From positions 2,976,001 through 3,040,000 of the forward strand of contig NC_066311.1 in assembly GCF_905404315.1 (NCBI RefSeq): a stretch of 64,000 nucleotides of DNA, read 5' to 3'. Source of the DNA: Leptidea sinapis. Taxonomy: Eukaryota > Arthropoda > Insecta > Lepidoptera > Pieridae. The position numbers and the translations under genes were made by a program. The notes under the pieces were generated by a model. That model was given only the letters and a program-made list of their open reading frames with translations, was not told the origin of the DNA and searched no databases. This document shows, piece after piece, positions 31,641-40,722 of this stretch. The number at the start of each line of letters is the position of its first letter. The stretch's first letter is position 1.

Positions 31641-32094
31641 AATATAATATTTCACATCAGTTATTTTTGTTTGGTCTAGTTGGTTCTGACACGTGTACAA
31701 AGAGACTGACCAAACATGAAATGAAATGAAATTTTATTTGCAAGAAACATTGTACATAAGATGTTAACATAATATTATTGATAATCAAATATGTTTCGTC
31801 AATTGACATGCAAAATATGTTATAAAATTGTCTAAATACCAACACACTACTGTTATACCGAAACATGTTGGATTTCACAATTCTATCATTTATACTTATT
31901 TATAAAATTAAAATCTAAAGATATTATATTATAAGACGTAAGTAATTTAATAATCGATTTAGTACCTATGTATCATGTTAACAAATTCAATGTCATATAG
32001 GTAAATAATTTACATATATTATTATCAAACTAATTAATTATACTATTATATAACTAGTAAATTATAGACTAATTCATAAAACCTAATAATTCAT
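31641..32094. other. AT-rich stretch, nothing recognised
   Basis: No supported feature. Confidence 0.4.
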
Positions 32095-33420
32095 TTTGTA
32101 TTGAAAAATTCATTTAAACTATAGAAGTACTTATTTACTAACCACTGATGCAGTCTTCTTTTAAAAACTTTGAAAGGTAAATCTTTCAATTCATTAGGCA
32201 ATTTATTATATATTTTCAAACACATGCTGTAACAATTTCCACAGAAGGGAATTATGAGTCTATTTGGATACCTTACGTACTTTAGATATAACTTATAGAT
32301 ATGTTTTTGAACAAATAGGCTTATCTCATAAATGTACAGGCATGGCAGCGATAGAATTTTTTAATTTTTAAAAAGAGGTCGACAAGAATCTACGGGGCCG
32401 GCTCCACAAACCCTGATACATTTCTTCTGTCCAATAAATAAATGCCCTACTCGTATGCTCACCGAGTTGCCCCATATGACCAATCGTAAAGCTGAAACCA
32501 CGAATGCATGATATGCCATTAGCGCTGTTTTTTCACCTATTGTTTTTGATACGCGTCTGAGGATAAATACATGTTGGTTAATTATCTTGCAAATTTTGTC
32601 AACATGTGACTTGAAGGACAAGTTGCTGTCTAAAGTAATACCAAGAAAATTGACAATTTGTGTTTCTTTAATATTCTCATTATGATAATTATCATTAATA
32701 TCTTTTCCTTTCCCATTCTTATGATAAAACTGCATATACATTGTTTTTTTTTATATTTACAGTCAGGTTATTTGCAGTAAGTCATTCGATTGTGTCCTTT
32801 ATTGTTTTATTAATTTCTATATCATATCTCAATTTATTGTTACATTTAATTACAATAGAGATGTCATCAGCAAAAAGTGTACAGTTATAAGTAGTAATGC
32901 TAGGTAAGTCGTTTATGTAGATTATGAATAGAAGTGGACCCAGTATACTTGTGGTATACACCTTTCGTTTTTAGTATAAGTTCCGATCGATAAGGTATTA
33001 CTTCATGTTTATTATTTAATTTAGCAATTTCAACGTATTGAGTGCGGTTTGAAAGATAACTTTTAAGCCAGTCATTGGCTGGACCTCGAATACCACATTG
33101 AGCGCATTTATCTAATAGTTTTTCATGACAAATATTGTCAAAAGCTTTGCTCATATCAAAAAATACCGACGTTACAGGAATTTTTAGTCCATGCATTCTG
33201 ATATTTCCTTTATTAGCGAAAAACAAGCTAAAGTTGTTGATTTTCCTTTTTTAAACTTTTTTGTTCCTTCAAAATGATATTATGTTTTGACAAAAAAGAT
33301 GTTAATCGCTTGTGCAGTATATTTTCGAATTTTTTTGAAATAATAGGAATTAGTGTGATTGGTCGATAGTTGTTAATGTCCTTTTCGTCTCCTGCTTTTC
33401 CATTTTAAACGTAGAACAGA
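32095..33420 (-). pseudogene. Jockey-like LINE remnant, RT domain to C-terminus
   Basis: Minus strand. 33226-32900 carries RT motif A (TSVFFDMSKAFDNICHEKLL, WLKSYLSNRTQYVEI). Next comes an out-of-frame motif-C region. 32741-32361 has VNFLGITLDSNLSFKSHVDK, FILRRVSKTIGEKTALMAYH and KKCIRVCGAGPVDSC. After another frameshift it ends with YNKLPNELKDLPFKVFKRRL near 32140-32200. Multiple frameshifts and stops; 5' truncated near 33420. This family differs from LINE A and LINE D. Confidence 0.8.
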
Positions 33421-33994
33421 TGAGGCTTCATCTTTTGCTTAAAATAATAGGTAGACTTAAATATAGCCTGCCTATCAGTGGCTTCTAGTATACCATAACA
33501 TACACAGATATACGCGGTAACTTTTACAAGAAGCTAGTATATTTGTAAGATTCGATTATTATAATCGAAAAAATATCACCAGAGCCATTGTGGCTTCTGT
33601 CGGTTTTCATTTCCTGTGTCCAGGGCGCGGTTGCATTATCGACACAGATAAATATTTTGCCAGCCACTCCATAAATAACCAGTAATGGATTTCCATTCCA
33701 TAGCGGCTTAGGGTGAGATGTGGATATAGATCTTTGAGTACTGGATGTGTCATATTTTTATATTGTTTTGTTTTAAGGAAAAAAATACATTCTGCTATAG
33801 GAAATATCTGGTATGTGAATAATGTAAAACATATAATATAATATGTTTATACAACATTTTTTGAAGTGAAAACTTATTTAGCGGCGTTGAGCACTTTTGG
33901 GTATAAAATGTTTAACTTGCGTCAGGACATGTGGCCTGATTGAAAATTCGTAACACAGTCATTGAAATTATGAAAGAAAAATTTATACTTCTAA
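33421..33994. other. Unassigned, with a protein-like open stretch
   Basis: On the minus strand 33750 to 33527 is open for about 74 codons with protein-like content: HPKPLWNGNPLLVIYGVAGK, FICVDNATAPWTQEMKTD. I do not recognise a family, there is no start codon and no clear splice pair. Confidence 0.3.
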
Positions 33995-34913
33995 CTTATT
34001 ATATCTCGGCTATTTCAACTTAATGATCAAACGATAATAATACTAGAAAACTATGGTATCTTTGGAGCAGCCCTAAATTGGTTTGCCTCTTACTTATCGA
34101 CTAGACAGCAATACGTGGTAGTGAAAGGCTATAAATCGAATACATCACAGCAATCTCAGGTGTTCCACAGGATTCCCACATAGGCCCTTGGCTTTTTAAC
34201 GTGTTCATTAATGACATAGTATCTATCTTCAGTAATAGCAAAGTTTTTCTCTTTGCTGACGACCTCAAGCTTTGCCGAGTGATTAGAAACTCTCAGGATA
34301 CAGAACTGCTACAGAAAGATCTTTCAAGTTTGTCGACTTGGTGTTCGGAGAATGGAATGTTATTAAATACCTCGAAAACTCACCATATAAAATTCACACG
34401 CAAGCGTAACATCATTGAATCCCGGTACCACTTTTGTGGAACAGCATTGCAAGAGGTAAATAATTGCATTCGTGATTTAGGAGTAGTCTTCGATAACTCA
34501 CATTTCTCCCACATATTGACAAAATCGTAGCTAAGTCTTCTAGAACTCTTGGTTTCATATTAAGAAATTGTAAGCATTTTAAAAACCCGCTCAATAAGAT
34601 TAGTATTTATAACGCCTTTGTGAGAAGTACCTTAGAATATTGCAGTGTTGTGTGGTCACCAGTCTATTAGGTTCACCAATTACGCATTGAGCGTATTCAA
34701 AAAAGATTTTTGAGACACCTGTCATATTCGGTTGGTCTACATAAACTCCATAAATCATATGTCGAAAGACTAAAATATTTTAAAGTGGAAAGCCTATCAG
34801 TTCGTCGTCAATTATCAGATATGGTGTTCTTGTTCAAAGTACTGCGAAGTTTTGTCGATTGCCCTGTGTTGCTTGAATCTTTCAATTTTAGAGTTCCTCG
34901 CCGATTACCATAT
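33995..34913 (+). pseudogene. LINE RT interrupted by the Gypsy element, 5' piece
   Basis: Plus strand: LENYGIFGAALNWFASYLST, motif B region SGVPQ-D-S-H-I-GPWLFNVFIND, motif C KVFLFADDLK, TWCSENGMLLNTSKTHHIKF, IRDLGVVFDN, a frameshift, then SSRTLGFILRNC, SIYNAFVRSTLEYCSVVWSP, RIERIQKRFLRHLSY and VLLESFNFRVPRR. Jockey-like. The same family resumes after the LTR element at 39915. Confidence 0.85.
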
Positions 34914-35411
34914 TGTAGCGGCCAAATCCGCTACTTACTTCCGCACCGCCGCTTATGTTCTTGGACCACACGACATCACGCCACATCGTACGATCTATGA
35001 CGACAGCCTACGTCACGGGTGGTGCGAGCTGCGAACCGGCTGCATCGCGTGCGCGTCCCCGCGCCCGCGCTCCCGCCGCACACCGCGGGCCCTGCGCCCG
35101 CCGCCACAGCTAGGCCTCCCGCGCCCGCGCCCCGCGCGTCGCATAAATACCAGAGGCGATCGCCCGCGCCACGCATTCTGCACATTTATTTACCTCGCGC
35201 TCACAGCTTTCCGCTTGCTTTATTTTTGCTTTGTATAGACGCTCATTTCATTCTACATTTTGTAAAGTATTTCTTTTAATTAGTAGTAAATTCAACCTTT
35301 CATCTTTGACTCAATCTTTCATTCTTACTTCGCTTCAAACAAATATCATAGCATCCCTAGCTCAGCCAGGGGTAGTCATCGAGAAGTCGTAGGAGTAGAA
35401 TACGTGCTACA
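34914..35411 (+). repeat. 5' LTR of Gypsy element
   Basis: TGTAGCGG...GTGCTACA, 498 bp. The first 21 bases hold a stem GTAGCGG/CCGCTAC (34915-34934). A GC-rich section (about 35030-35140) precedes a TATA-like CATAAATAC at 35142-35150. Differs from the 3' LTR by G35067 versus A39570. Confidence 0.95.
35142..35150 (+). promoter_or_regulatory. TATA-like box in 5' LTR
   Basis: CATAAATAC follows a GC-rich block and lies in the middle of the LTR, where a U3 promoter is expected. Inferred from position only. Confidence 0.4.
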
Positions 35412-35412
35412 G

Positions 35413-35430
35413 TGGTGACCCCGACGTGAT
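35413..35430 (+). promoter_or_regulatory. Primer-binding site, tRNA-Trp type
   Basis: TGGTGACCCCGACGTGAT starts one base after the LTR. It is the complement of the 3' 15 bases plus CCA of a eukaryotic tRNA-Trp (…CACGTCGGGGTCA-CCA, recalled). All 18 positions agree. Confidence 0.9.
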
Positions 35431-35433
35431 ACG

Positions 35434-36297
35434 ATGACTGGCGCAGAACAACAACAAAAGGGATTAGGCGGTGGTCCAAGTACAAGTGACGGCGGAAATA
35501 ACAGGGACGTATTTCGAGTGGGCGTACGGATACCACCCTTTTGGCCCGAGGAACCGGCTGTATGGTTTGCCCAAATTGAAGGTCAGTTCATTTTGTCTAA
35601 TGTTACAAGTGACTCCACCAAGTTTTATTATGTCATTAGCCAATTAGACCATCAGTACGCAGCAGAAGTCAAAGATATCATTATTTCCCCGCCGGCTACA
35701 GACAAATACGAGAAATTAAAGTCGGAACTTATCAAGCGCCTCACAACGTCTAGAGAACGTAAAATTAAACAGTTGTTGATGCATGAAGACCTTGGTGATA
35801 GAAAGCCATCTCAATTTTTGCGTCATTTACAAAGCTTAGCAGGGAAGACAATACCAGAAGAGCTTATACGAACTATTTGGTCGAGTCGATTGCCAAATAA
35901 TTTACAAACAATTGTCGCATTACAGAAGGACAGCGCCCTCGAAACCGTGGCAGATCTGGCGGACCACGTTCATGACATAGCACCGCCCGCAGTCGCTCAG
36001 GTAGCCAGATCAGCAACTGAACAGCCAGGTACTGCTTTTGAAATTATGTGTAACAAAGTAACAGAACTGACACGGCAGGTGGAGTCACTAATGCAGAGCC
36101 AGCAACGGCAGTCTCGATCCCGCTCCAATGACTTTAGGAACGAATACCGCACGTCACGATCCCGCTCTAATTCCCGATACCGACAGCAACCAGAAGACGA
36201 TACACAATGCTGGTATCATTTCCAATTTGGCTCGAACGCAAAGAAGTGTGTCAAGCCCTGCACATTTCGTTCGGGAAATGCCAAGGGCAGCCACTAG
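35434..36297 (+). CDS. gag: gag polyprotein of Gypsy element
   Basis: 287 residues. It opens with a Gln/Gly-rich start, then FWPEEPAVWFAQIEGQF (residues about 32-55) and YYVISQLDHQYAAEVKDII, a capsid-like region typical of this clade. A KLKSELIKRLTTSRERKIKQ helix region follows, then an Arg/Ser-rich basic tail with repeated SRSR. Near the C-terminus (259-276) is CWYHFQFGSNAKKCVKPC, a CX2HX9CX3C (CHCC) zinc motif instead of the usual retroviral CCHC. The ATG lies 3 bases after the PBS and is the first in the transcript after the primer site. gag would form the virus-like particle and bind RNA. The last codons overlap pol, which is in the -1 frame. Confidence 0.9.
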   Translation: MTGAEQQQKGLGGGPSTSDGGNNRDVFRVGVRIPPFWPEEPAVWFAQIEGQFILSNVTSDSTKFYYVISQLDHQYAAEVKDIIISPPATDKYEKLKSELIKRLTTSRERKIKQLLMHEDLGDRKPSQFLRHLQSLAGKTIPEELIRTIWSSRLPNNLQTIVALQKDSALETVADLADHVHDIAPPAVAQVARSATEQPGTAFEIMCNKVTELTRQVESLMQSQQRQSRSRSNDFRNEYRTSRSRSNSRYRQQPEDDTQCWYHFQFGSNAKKCVKPCTFRSGNAKGSH

Positions 36298-39200
36298 TGG
36301 CCGAACACGTCTGCCCTACATCATCAGGCCGCCTTTTTATCACCGACCTTAACACAAAAGTACAATACCTTATCGACACAGGGTCTGACTTATGCGTTTA
36401 TCCACGTTCTCGCATTCAAGAACATCGCACGAAGACGCAGTACGAGCTCTTTGCAGCAAACGGTACGGTGATATCAACATTCGGGTACGTTCACTTACAA
36501 CTCAACCTAGGGTTGCGCCGCGTATTCAGTTGGCGCTTCGTGGTGGCAGACGTCTCCAAACCAATCATTGGCGTCGACTTCCTTAGCTTTTATAACCTGC
36601 TCGTCGACTGCCGCAATCACCGCCTGGTCGATGGGGTAACGTCACTGTCCGTCGCCGTACCACGCCAGCACCACAAGGAGGACATCTCATCAGTACGTAC
36701 AACATCGCCAGGGGACTCGTTGTATAACGACATTGTACGAGAGTTTCCGAACATTACACGCCCAGCTGGTAAGCCAAGTGAACCAAAACACAACACGGTT
36801 CACCATATTAGGACGACGCCTGGCCCACCAGTATTTTGCCGCCCTCGTCGGTTAGATCCGGAGAGACTCACCATTGCCAAAAAGGAGTTGGAAGAGATGG
36901 TACAAAATGGTACAGCTCGGAGATCAGAGAGCCCCTGGTCCTCAGCACTGCACCTAGCACGTAAGAAAAACGACGGCTGGAGACCTTGTGGGGATTACAG
37001 AGCATTGAACGCTCGCACTATTCCAGACCGATACCCTGTGCGGCACATCCAGGACTTTGCGCACCAGCTGGCAGGAAAAAAAGTCTTTTCTACGGTGGAC
37101 CTCGTTAAAGCATATAATCAGATCCCAGTCCATGCTGACGATATTCCTAAGACTGCCATTACCACGCCTTTCGGATTATTTGAATTCCCTTACATGACAT
37201 TCGGACTTCGTAATGCTGCACAATCTTTCCAACGTTTTATGGATGAAGCACTTAGAGACCTAGACTTGTGTTTTGGGTACATTGATGACATCCTAATCTT
37301 CTCTGAATCTCCATTACAGCATCAGCAACACCTTCGCCAGCTATTTCAACGTTTGACAGATTACGGCATACTGATAAACACAGCGAAATGTGTATTTGGT
37401 AAGGATGAAGTAACTTTTCTTGGCTTCACAGTGTCCGCAGCAGGCGTTAAACCTTTGGAGGAGAAGGTCCAGGCAGTTCAAGACTACCCGCCACCCAAGA
37501 CGGTAAAGGAGTTGAGGCGATTCCTAGGAGTCATCAACTTCTACCGAAGATTCATTCCTGGAGCAGCAGCAATACAAGCACCGCTTAATGCCTTGCTAGC
37601 TGGACCGAAAACCAAAGGATCACACCCAGTCAACATGACTCTAGAGCTGCTAGAAGCATTTAAAAGATGTAAGTCTAGTCTTTCCCATGCCACACTCCTA
37701 GCACATCCAGATACCACAGCAGAGCTGGCGATACAGACTGACGCTTCGGACCACGCTATTGGAGCCGTACTGCAGCAAAGTAAGGGAAACACCTGGCAAC
37801 CCCTCGCTTTTTTCTCCAGAAAACTCAGCCCTTCCCAAAAAAAGTACAGCCCTTACGACAGGGAATTATTGGCGATTTATGAAGCGATTCGTTATTTCAG
37901 ATACATGGTTGAAGCGAGGACATTCACCATCTACACTGACCACAAGCCCATTACGTTTGCATTCAGCACTCAACGTGACGGCTGCTCACCTCGTCAGTTC
38001 CGGTACTTGGACTTCATCAGTCAATTCAGCACTGATATCAGGTATATCCCTGGGAGGGACAACACAGTAGCTGACAGCATGTCTCGGGTTGAAGAGATGA
38101 CAACGCCCCTAGATTACCAGTCCCTCGCCCGTGCCCAGGATTCTGATGCTGAACTTCAAAACTTACTCGTAAGTGGGTCAGGCCTAAAATTAGAAAAGGT
38201 CATGCTAGAGAACTCTGATATTCAGGTATTCTGCGACACTTCTACTCAATACACCAGACCTTTTGTTACTTCAGCTTTCCGACGTCAGGTATTCAACACG
38301 TTACATAGTCTAAGTCATCCCGGAGCAAAAGCCACAGCGCAATTGGTAGCACAACGCTTCGTTTGGCCGGGTATTAAGAAGGACTGTCGACAATGGGCCA
38401 AAGAGTGTCAACAATGTCAGCGCAGTAAAATATCTCGCCACACATCAGCTCCATTAGCAAAGTTCACAATGCCTTCAGCTCGCTTCCGTCAGGTCCATAT
38501 GGACATAATAGGTCCCTTACCTTCTTCTGTTGGTCACAGGTACTGCCTCACCATGATCGACCGCTTCACTCGATGGCCGGAGGCCATGCCCTTGCAGGAC
38601 ATCACTGCAGAATCCTGCGCTGCCGCCTTCGTAACTGGGTGGATTGCGCGGTTCGGTTGCCCCGAGAGCATCATAACCGACCGCGGCCGCCAGTTTGACA
38701 GCCAGCTGTTCAAGAGGGTCGCCGCGCTGGTAGGCGCCGACCACCGCACCACAACAGCTTATCATCCCGCAGCAAATGGCCTCGTAGAGAGGCTACACCG
38801 TCAGCTCAAGGCCGCTATAACCTGCCACACCAGTGCTCAATGGACGGAGGCATTACCTCTCGTGCTGCTGGGCATACGCAGCGCGTGCAAAGATGACCTG
38901 CAGGCGTCTACCGCGGAATTAGTCTACGGCGAGCCACTCCGCTTACCTGGACAGTTCCTTCAGCCCATACGGGACGACCACATCGACGTTACCGACTTCG
39001 CCAGCAGACTGAAACAGCACATCACTAAGCTGTCACCAACATCTACGTCATGGCACGGACAACGTACATTCTACGTGCCCAAAGACCTACAGCACTCCAC
39101 TCACGTGTTCCTGCGCCAGGGTCCTGTAAAACGGCCGCTACAAGCCCCGTACACCGGACCCTACAAGGTACTACGTCGGGGCTCCAAGTCATTTGACATA

Positions 39201-39392
39201 GAAGTCCAGGGTAAGACGTCAACAGTAACGATCGACCGTCTCAAACCAGCATATATCGCAGATGACAACTTATCAGGAAAAGACACACAAACACAGACTG
39301 TACCTACACAAAAGGAAACTACGGAAGAAGAACACATCAGAACTACAAGAAGTGGACGAAGAGTCAAGTTTCCCGACTACTATCACCCGTAG
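36207..39392 (+). CDS. pol: pol polyprotein: protease, RT, RNase H, integrase
   Basis: In the -1 frame relative to gag. The listed start is the first ATG in frame, but translation most likely enters by frameshifting at 36273-36279. Residues counted from that ATG: protease LIDTGSD with catalytic D57; RT FSTVDLVKAYNQI (about 294), FGLRNAAQSFQRFMDE, catalytic YIDD at 358-361; RNase H with D512 (QTDAS), E553 (DRELL) and D578 (YTDHK); integrase zinc finger H700, H704, C734, C737; integrase core D766 (HMDIIG), D825 (ITDRG) and E861 (GLVERL), a D-D-35-E arrangement. The C-terminus ends TRSGRRVKFPDYYHP, common in Gypsy integrases without a chromodomain. No internal stop or frameshift, and all catalytic residues are present, so the enzyme set looks intact. 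Confidence 0.95.
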   Translation: MLVSFPIWLERKEVCQALHISFGKCQGQPLVAEHVCPTSSGRLFITDLNTKVQYLIDTGSDLCVYPRSRIQEHRTKTQYELFAANGTVISTFGYVHLQLNLGLRRVFSWRFVVADVSKPIIGVDFLSFYNLLVDCRNHRLVDGVTSLSVAVPRQHHKEDISSVRTTSPGDSLYNDIVREFPNITRPAGKPSEPKHNTVHHIRTTPGPPVFCRPRRLDPERLTIAKKELEEMVQNGTARRSESPWSSALHLARKKNDGWRPCGDYRALNARTIPDRYPVRHIQDFAHQLAGKKVFSTVDLVKAYNQIPVHADDIPKTAITTPFGLFEFPYMTFGLRNAAQSFQRFMDEALRDLDLCFGYIDDILIFSESPLQHQQHLRQLFQRLTDYGILINTAKCVFGKDEVTFLGFTVSAAGVKPLEEKVQAVQDYPPPKTVKELRRFLGVINFYRRFIPGAAAIQAPLNALLAGPKTKGSHPVNMTLELLEAFKRCKSSLSHATLLAHPDTTAELAIQTDASDHAIGAVLQQSKGNTWQPLAFFSRKLSPSQKKYSPYDRELLAIYEAIRYFRYMVEARTFTIYTDHKPITFAFSTQRDGCSPRQFRYLDFISQFSTDIRYIPGRDNTVADSMSRVEEMTTPLDYQSLARAQDSDAELQNLLVSGSGLKLEKVMLENSDIQVFCDTSTQYTRPFVTSAFRRQVFNTLHSLSHPGAKATAQLVAQRFVWPGIKKDCRQWAKECQQCQRSKISRHTSAPLAKFTMPSARFRQVHMDIIGPLPSSVGHRYCLTMIDRFTRWPEAMPLQDITAESCAAAFVTGWIARFGCPESIITDRGRQFDSQLFKRVAALVGADHRTTTAYHPAANGLVERLHRQLKAAITCHTSAQWTEALPLVLLGIRSACKDDLQASTAELVYGEPLRLPGQFLQPIRDDHIDVTDFASRLKQHITKLSPTSTSWHGQRTFYVPKDLQHSTHVFLRQGPVKRPLQAPYTGPYKVLRRGSKSFDIEVQGKTSTVTIDRLKPAYIADDNLSGKDTQTQTVPTQKETTEEEHIRTTRSGRRVKFPDYYHP
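36273..36279 (+). promoter_or_regulatory. -1 ribosomal frameshift slippery site
   Basis: G_GGA_AAT in the gag frame is a heptamer of the form X_XXY_YYZ, 15 bases before the gag stop codon (36295-36297). Slipping back one base enters pol. Five bases downstream (36285) begins a hairpin: GGGCAG at 36285-36290 pairs with CTGCCC at 36311-36316, with the palindrome GCCACTAGTGGC inside. Site, spacing and frame agree. Confidence 0.8.
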
Positions 39393-39400
39393 TCACGGTC

Positions 39401-39416
39401 TCAGTGGGGGAGTACT
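39401..39416 (+). promoter_or_regulatory. Purine-rich tract before 3' LTR
   Basis: AGTGGGGGAGTACT lies immediately before the LTR start. A short G-run, likely the plus-strand primer. Confidence 0.6.
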
Positions 39417-39914
39417 TGTAGCGGCCAAATCCGCTACTTACTTCCGCACCGCCGCTTATGTTCTTGGACCACACGACATCACGCCACATCGTACGATCTA
39501 TGACGACAGCCTACGTCACGGGTGGTGCGAGCTGCGAACCGGCTGCATCGCGTGCGCGTCCCCGCGCCCACGCTCCCGCCGCACACCGCGGGCCCTGCGC
39601 CCGCCGCCACAGCTAGGCCTCCCGCGCCCGCGCCCCGCGCGTCGCATAAATACCAGAGGCGATCGCCCGCGCCACGCATTCTGCACATTTATTTACCTCG
39701 CGCTCACAGCTTTCCGCTTGCTTTATTTTTGCTTTGTATAGACGCTCATTTCATTCTACATTTTGTAAAGTATTTCTTTTAATTAGTAGTAAATTCAACC
39801 TTTCATCTTTGACTCAATCTTTCATTCTTACTTCGCTTCAAACAAATATCATAGCATCCCTAGCTCAGCCAGGGGTAGTCATCGAGAAGTCGTAGGAGTA
39901 GAATACGTGCTACA
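39417..39914 (+). repeat. 3' LTR of Gypsy element
   Basis: 498 bp, identical to the 5' LTR except A39570. Followed by the TSD ATAT. Confidence 0.95.
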
Positions 39915-40274
39915 ATATAAACCCCGGGGTCTTTTGCGTTTGCCGTTAGCTCGTACTTATCTGAAAATACACTCACCTAAGTATATCTAGACTATGCCAA
40001 ACATATAATTCTCTCGATGTATCTGTAGACATATTTAACACGTCACCCATTACATTTAAGACTGCTGTTCGGAATTTTTTTAATAATGTTAAATAGTATT
40101 TAAGATAGCTTATAATTCTTAAGCTATAATAGTTTTGACTGATATATTTTGTTACTTGGTTTGCATGTTGTGGCACCTATATTCAGTGCACTTACAATTT
40201 TATTTAGACATTTACTTATTTTAAGATTACTTTTAGTGTAACTGTAACTGGATGTCCTTAAATAAATAAATAAT
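39915..40274 (+). pseudogene. LINE RT interrupted by the Gypsy element, 3' piece
   Basis: After one copy of ATAT the LINE frame of 33995-34913 continues (PRGLLRLPLARTYL), then a frameshift leads to QTYNSLDVSVDIFNTSPITF, a usual C-terminal LINE motif. The 3' end is GATGTCCTTAAATAAATAAATAA, a simple A-rich tail. Confidence 0.75.
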
Positions 40275-40518
40275 TGGACCAGTGGTTGAATCATGTGATT
40301 GCGATGCCTAAACACCGCGAGTCGAGCTATCGATAATTTTTACAGTTATATTTACAAAATATTTTTACAATTTGATTATTTGGTTTTAAAGATTTGTCTT
40401 TAGCGAAGACTCTCGCTTAGGCGATAGTTATACTTGTATTTCTTTGTTAGTTATTATTTTGTTTTTATTTTTAATTGTAATTATTTTTTTTATTTTATTA
40501 TTTTATGTTTTGCTTCAG
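40275..40518. other. AT-rich sequence ending in an acceptor-like tract
   Basis: A long T-rich run ends TTTTGCTTCAG at 40518, just before the candidate exon. Confidence 0.4.
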
Positions 40519-40615
40519 CTACCATAAAGCTATTGTATCAGTTTTAGAGATTGGCGATGATGATGCTGTTAATGAAGATGGTGAAAGAGTCGTTCAAATT
40601 ATGAATCAAAATTGA
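40519..40615 (+). CDS. Candidate terminal exon of an unknown host gene
   Basis: After a strong T-rich acceptor (…TTATGTTTTGCTTCAG) one frame is open for 31 codons, entered with one base of a split codon (C|TAC). It reads YHKAIVSVLEIGDDDAVNED then GERVVQIMNQN, and stops TGA at 40613-40615. The many GAT/GAA codons are unusual for AT-rich non-coding DNA here. An AATAAA follows at 40717-40722, with AT-rich sequence in between that would be the 3' UTR. I do not recognise the protein, and no partner exon was found in the window. If real, the gene runs left to right and much of the upstream sequence would be intron. Confidence 0.45.
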
Positions 40616-40716
40616 TTTTCCTGAGAGATAAACTTTTTAATGTAAAATAATTGTAGTAGTTCCGAAGTGATATTTTTTTATGTAATATTAATTGTCATTG
40701 TTGGGTACGATATCGC

Positions 40717-40722
40717 AATAAA
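40717..40722 (+). terminator. Possible polyadenylation signal
   Basis: AATAAA about 100 bases after the stop of the candidate exon. Confidence 0.35.

Larger units (their letters stand above)
34914..39914 (+). mobile_element. Complete CsRn1/Kabuki-type Gypsy LTR retrotransposon
   Basis: 5.0 kb element with 498 bp LTRs, TSD ATAT (34910-34913 and 39915-39918), PBS matching the 3' end of tRNA-Trp, gag, pol (protease, reverse transcriptase, RNase H, integrase), and a purine-rich tract before the 3' LTR. No env-like frame follows pol. The gag CHCC zinc motif together with the tRNA-Trp primer is what I know of the CsRn1 clade, which includes Bombyx Kabuki. LTRs show a single visible difference, and both reading frames are uninterrupted, so this is a young and possibly active copy. 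It sits inside an older LINE. Confidence 0.95.

Noticed and set aside
35434..39741. Open frames on the minus strand and in other frames over the Gypsy element and its LTRs
   Set aside because: They are shadows of gag, pol and the GC-rich LTR; the antisense frames lack motifs.
34914..39914. Errantivirus/endogenous retrovirus with env
   Set aside because: No third open frame lies between the pol stop (39392) and the 3' LTR (39417); only 24 bases separate them.
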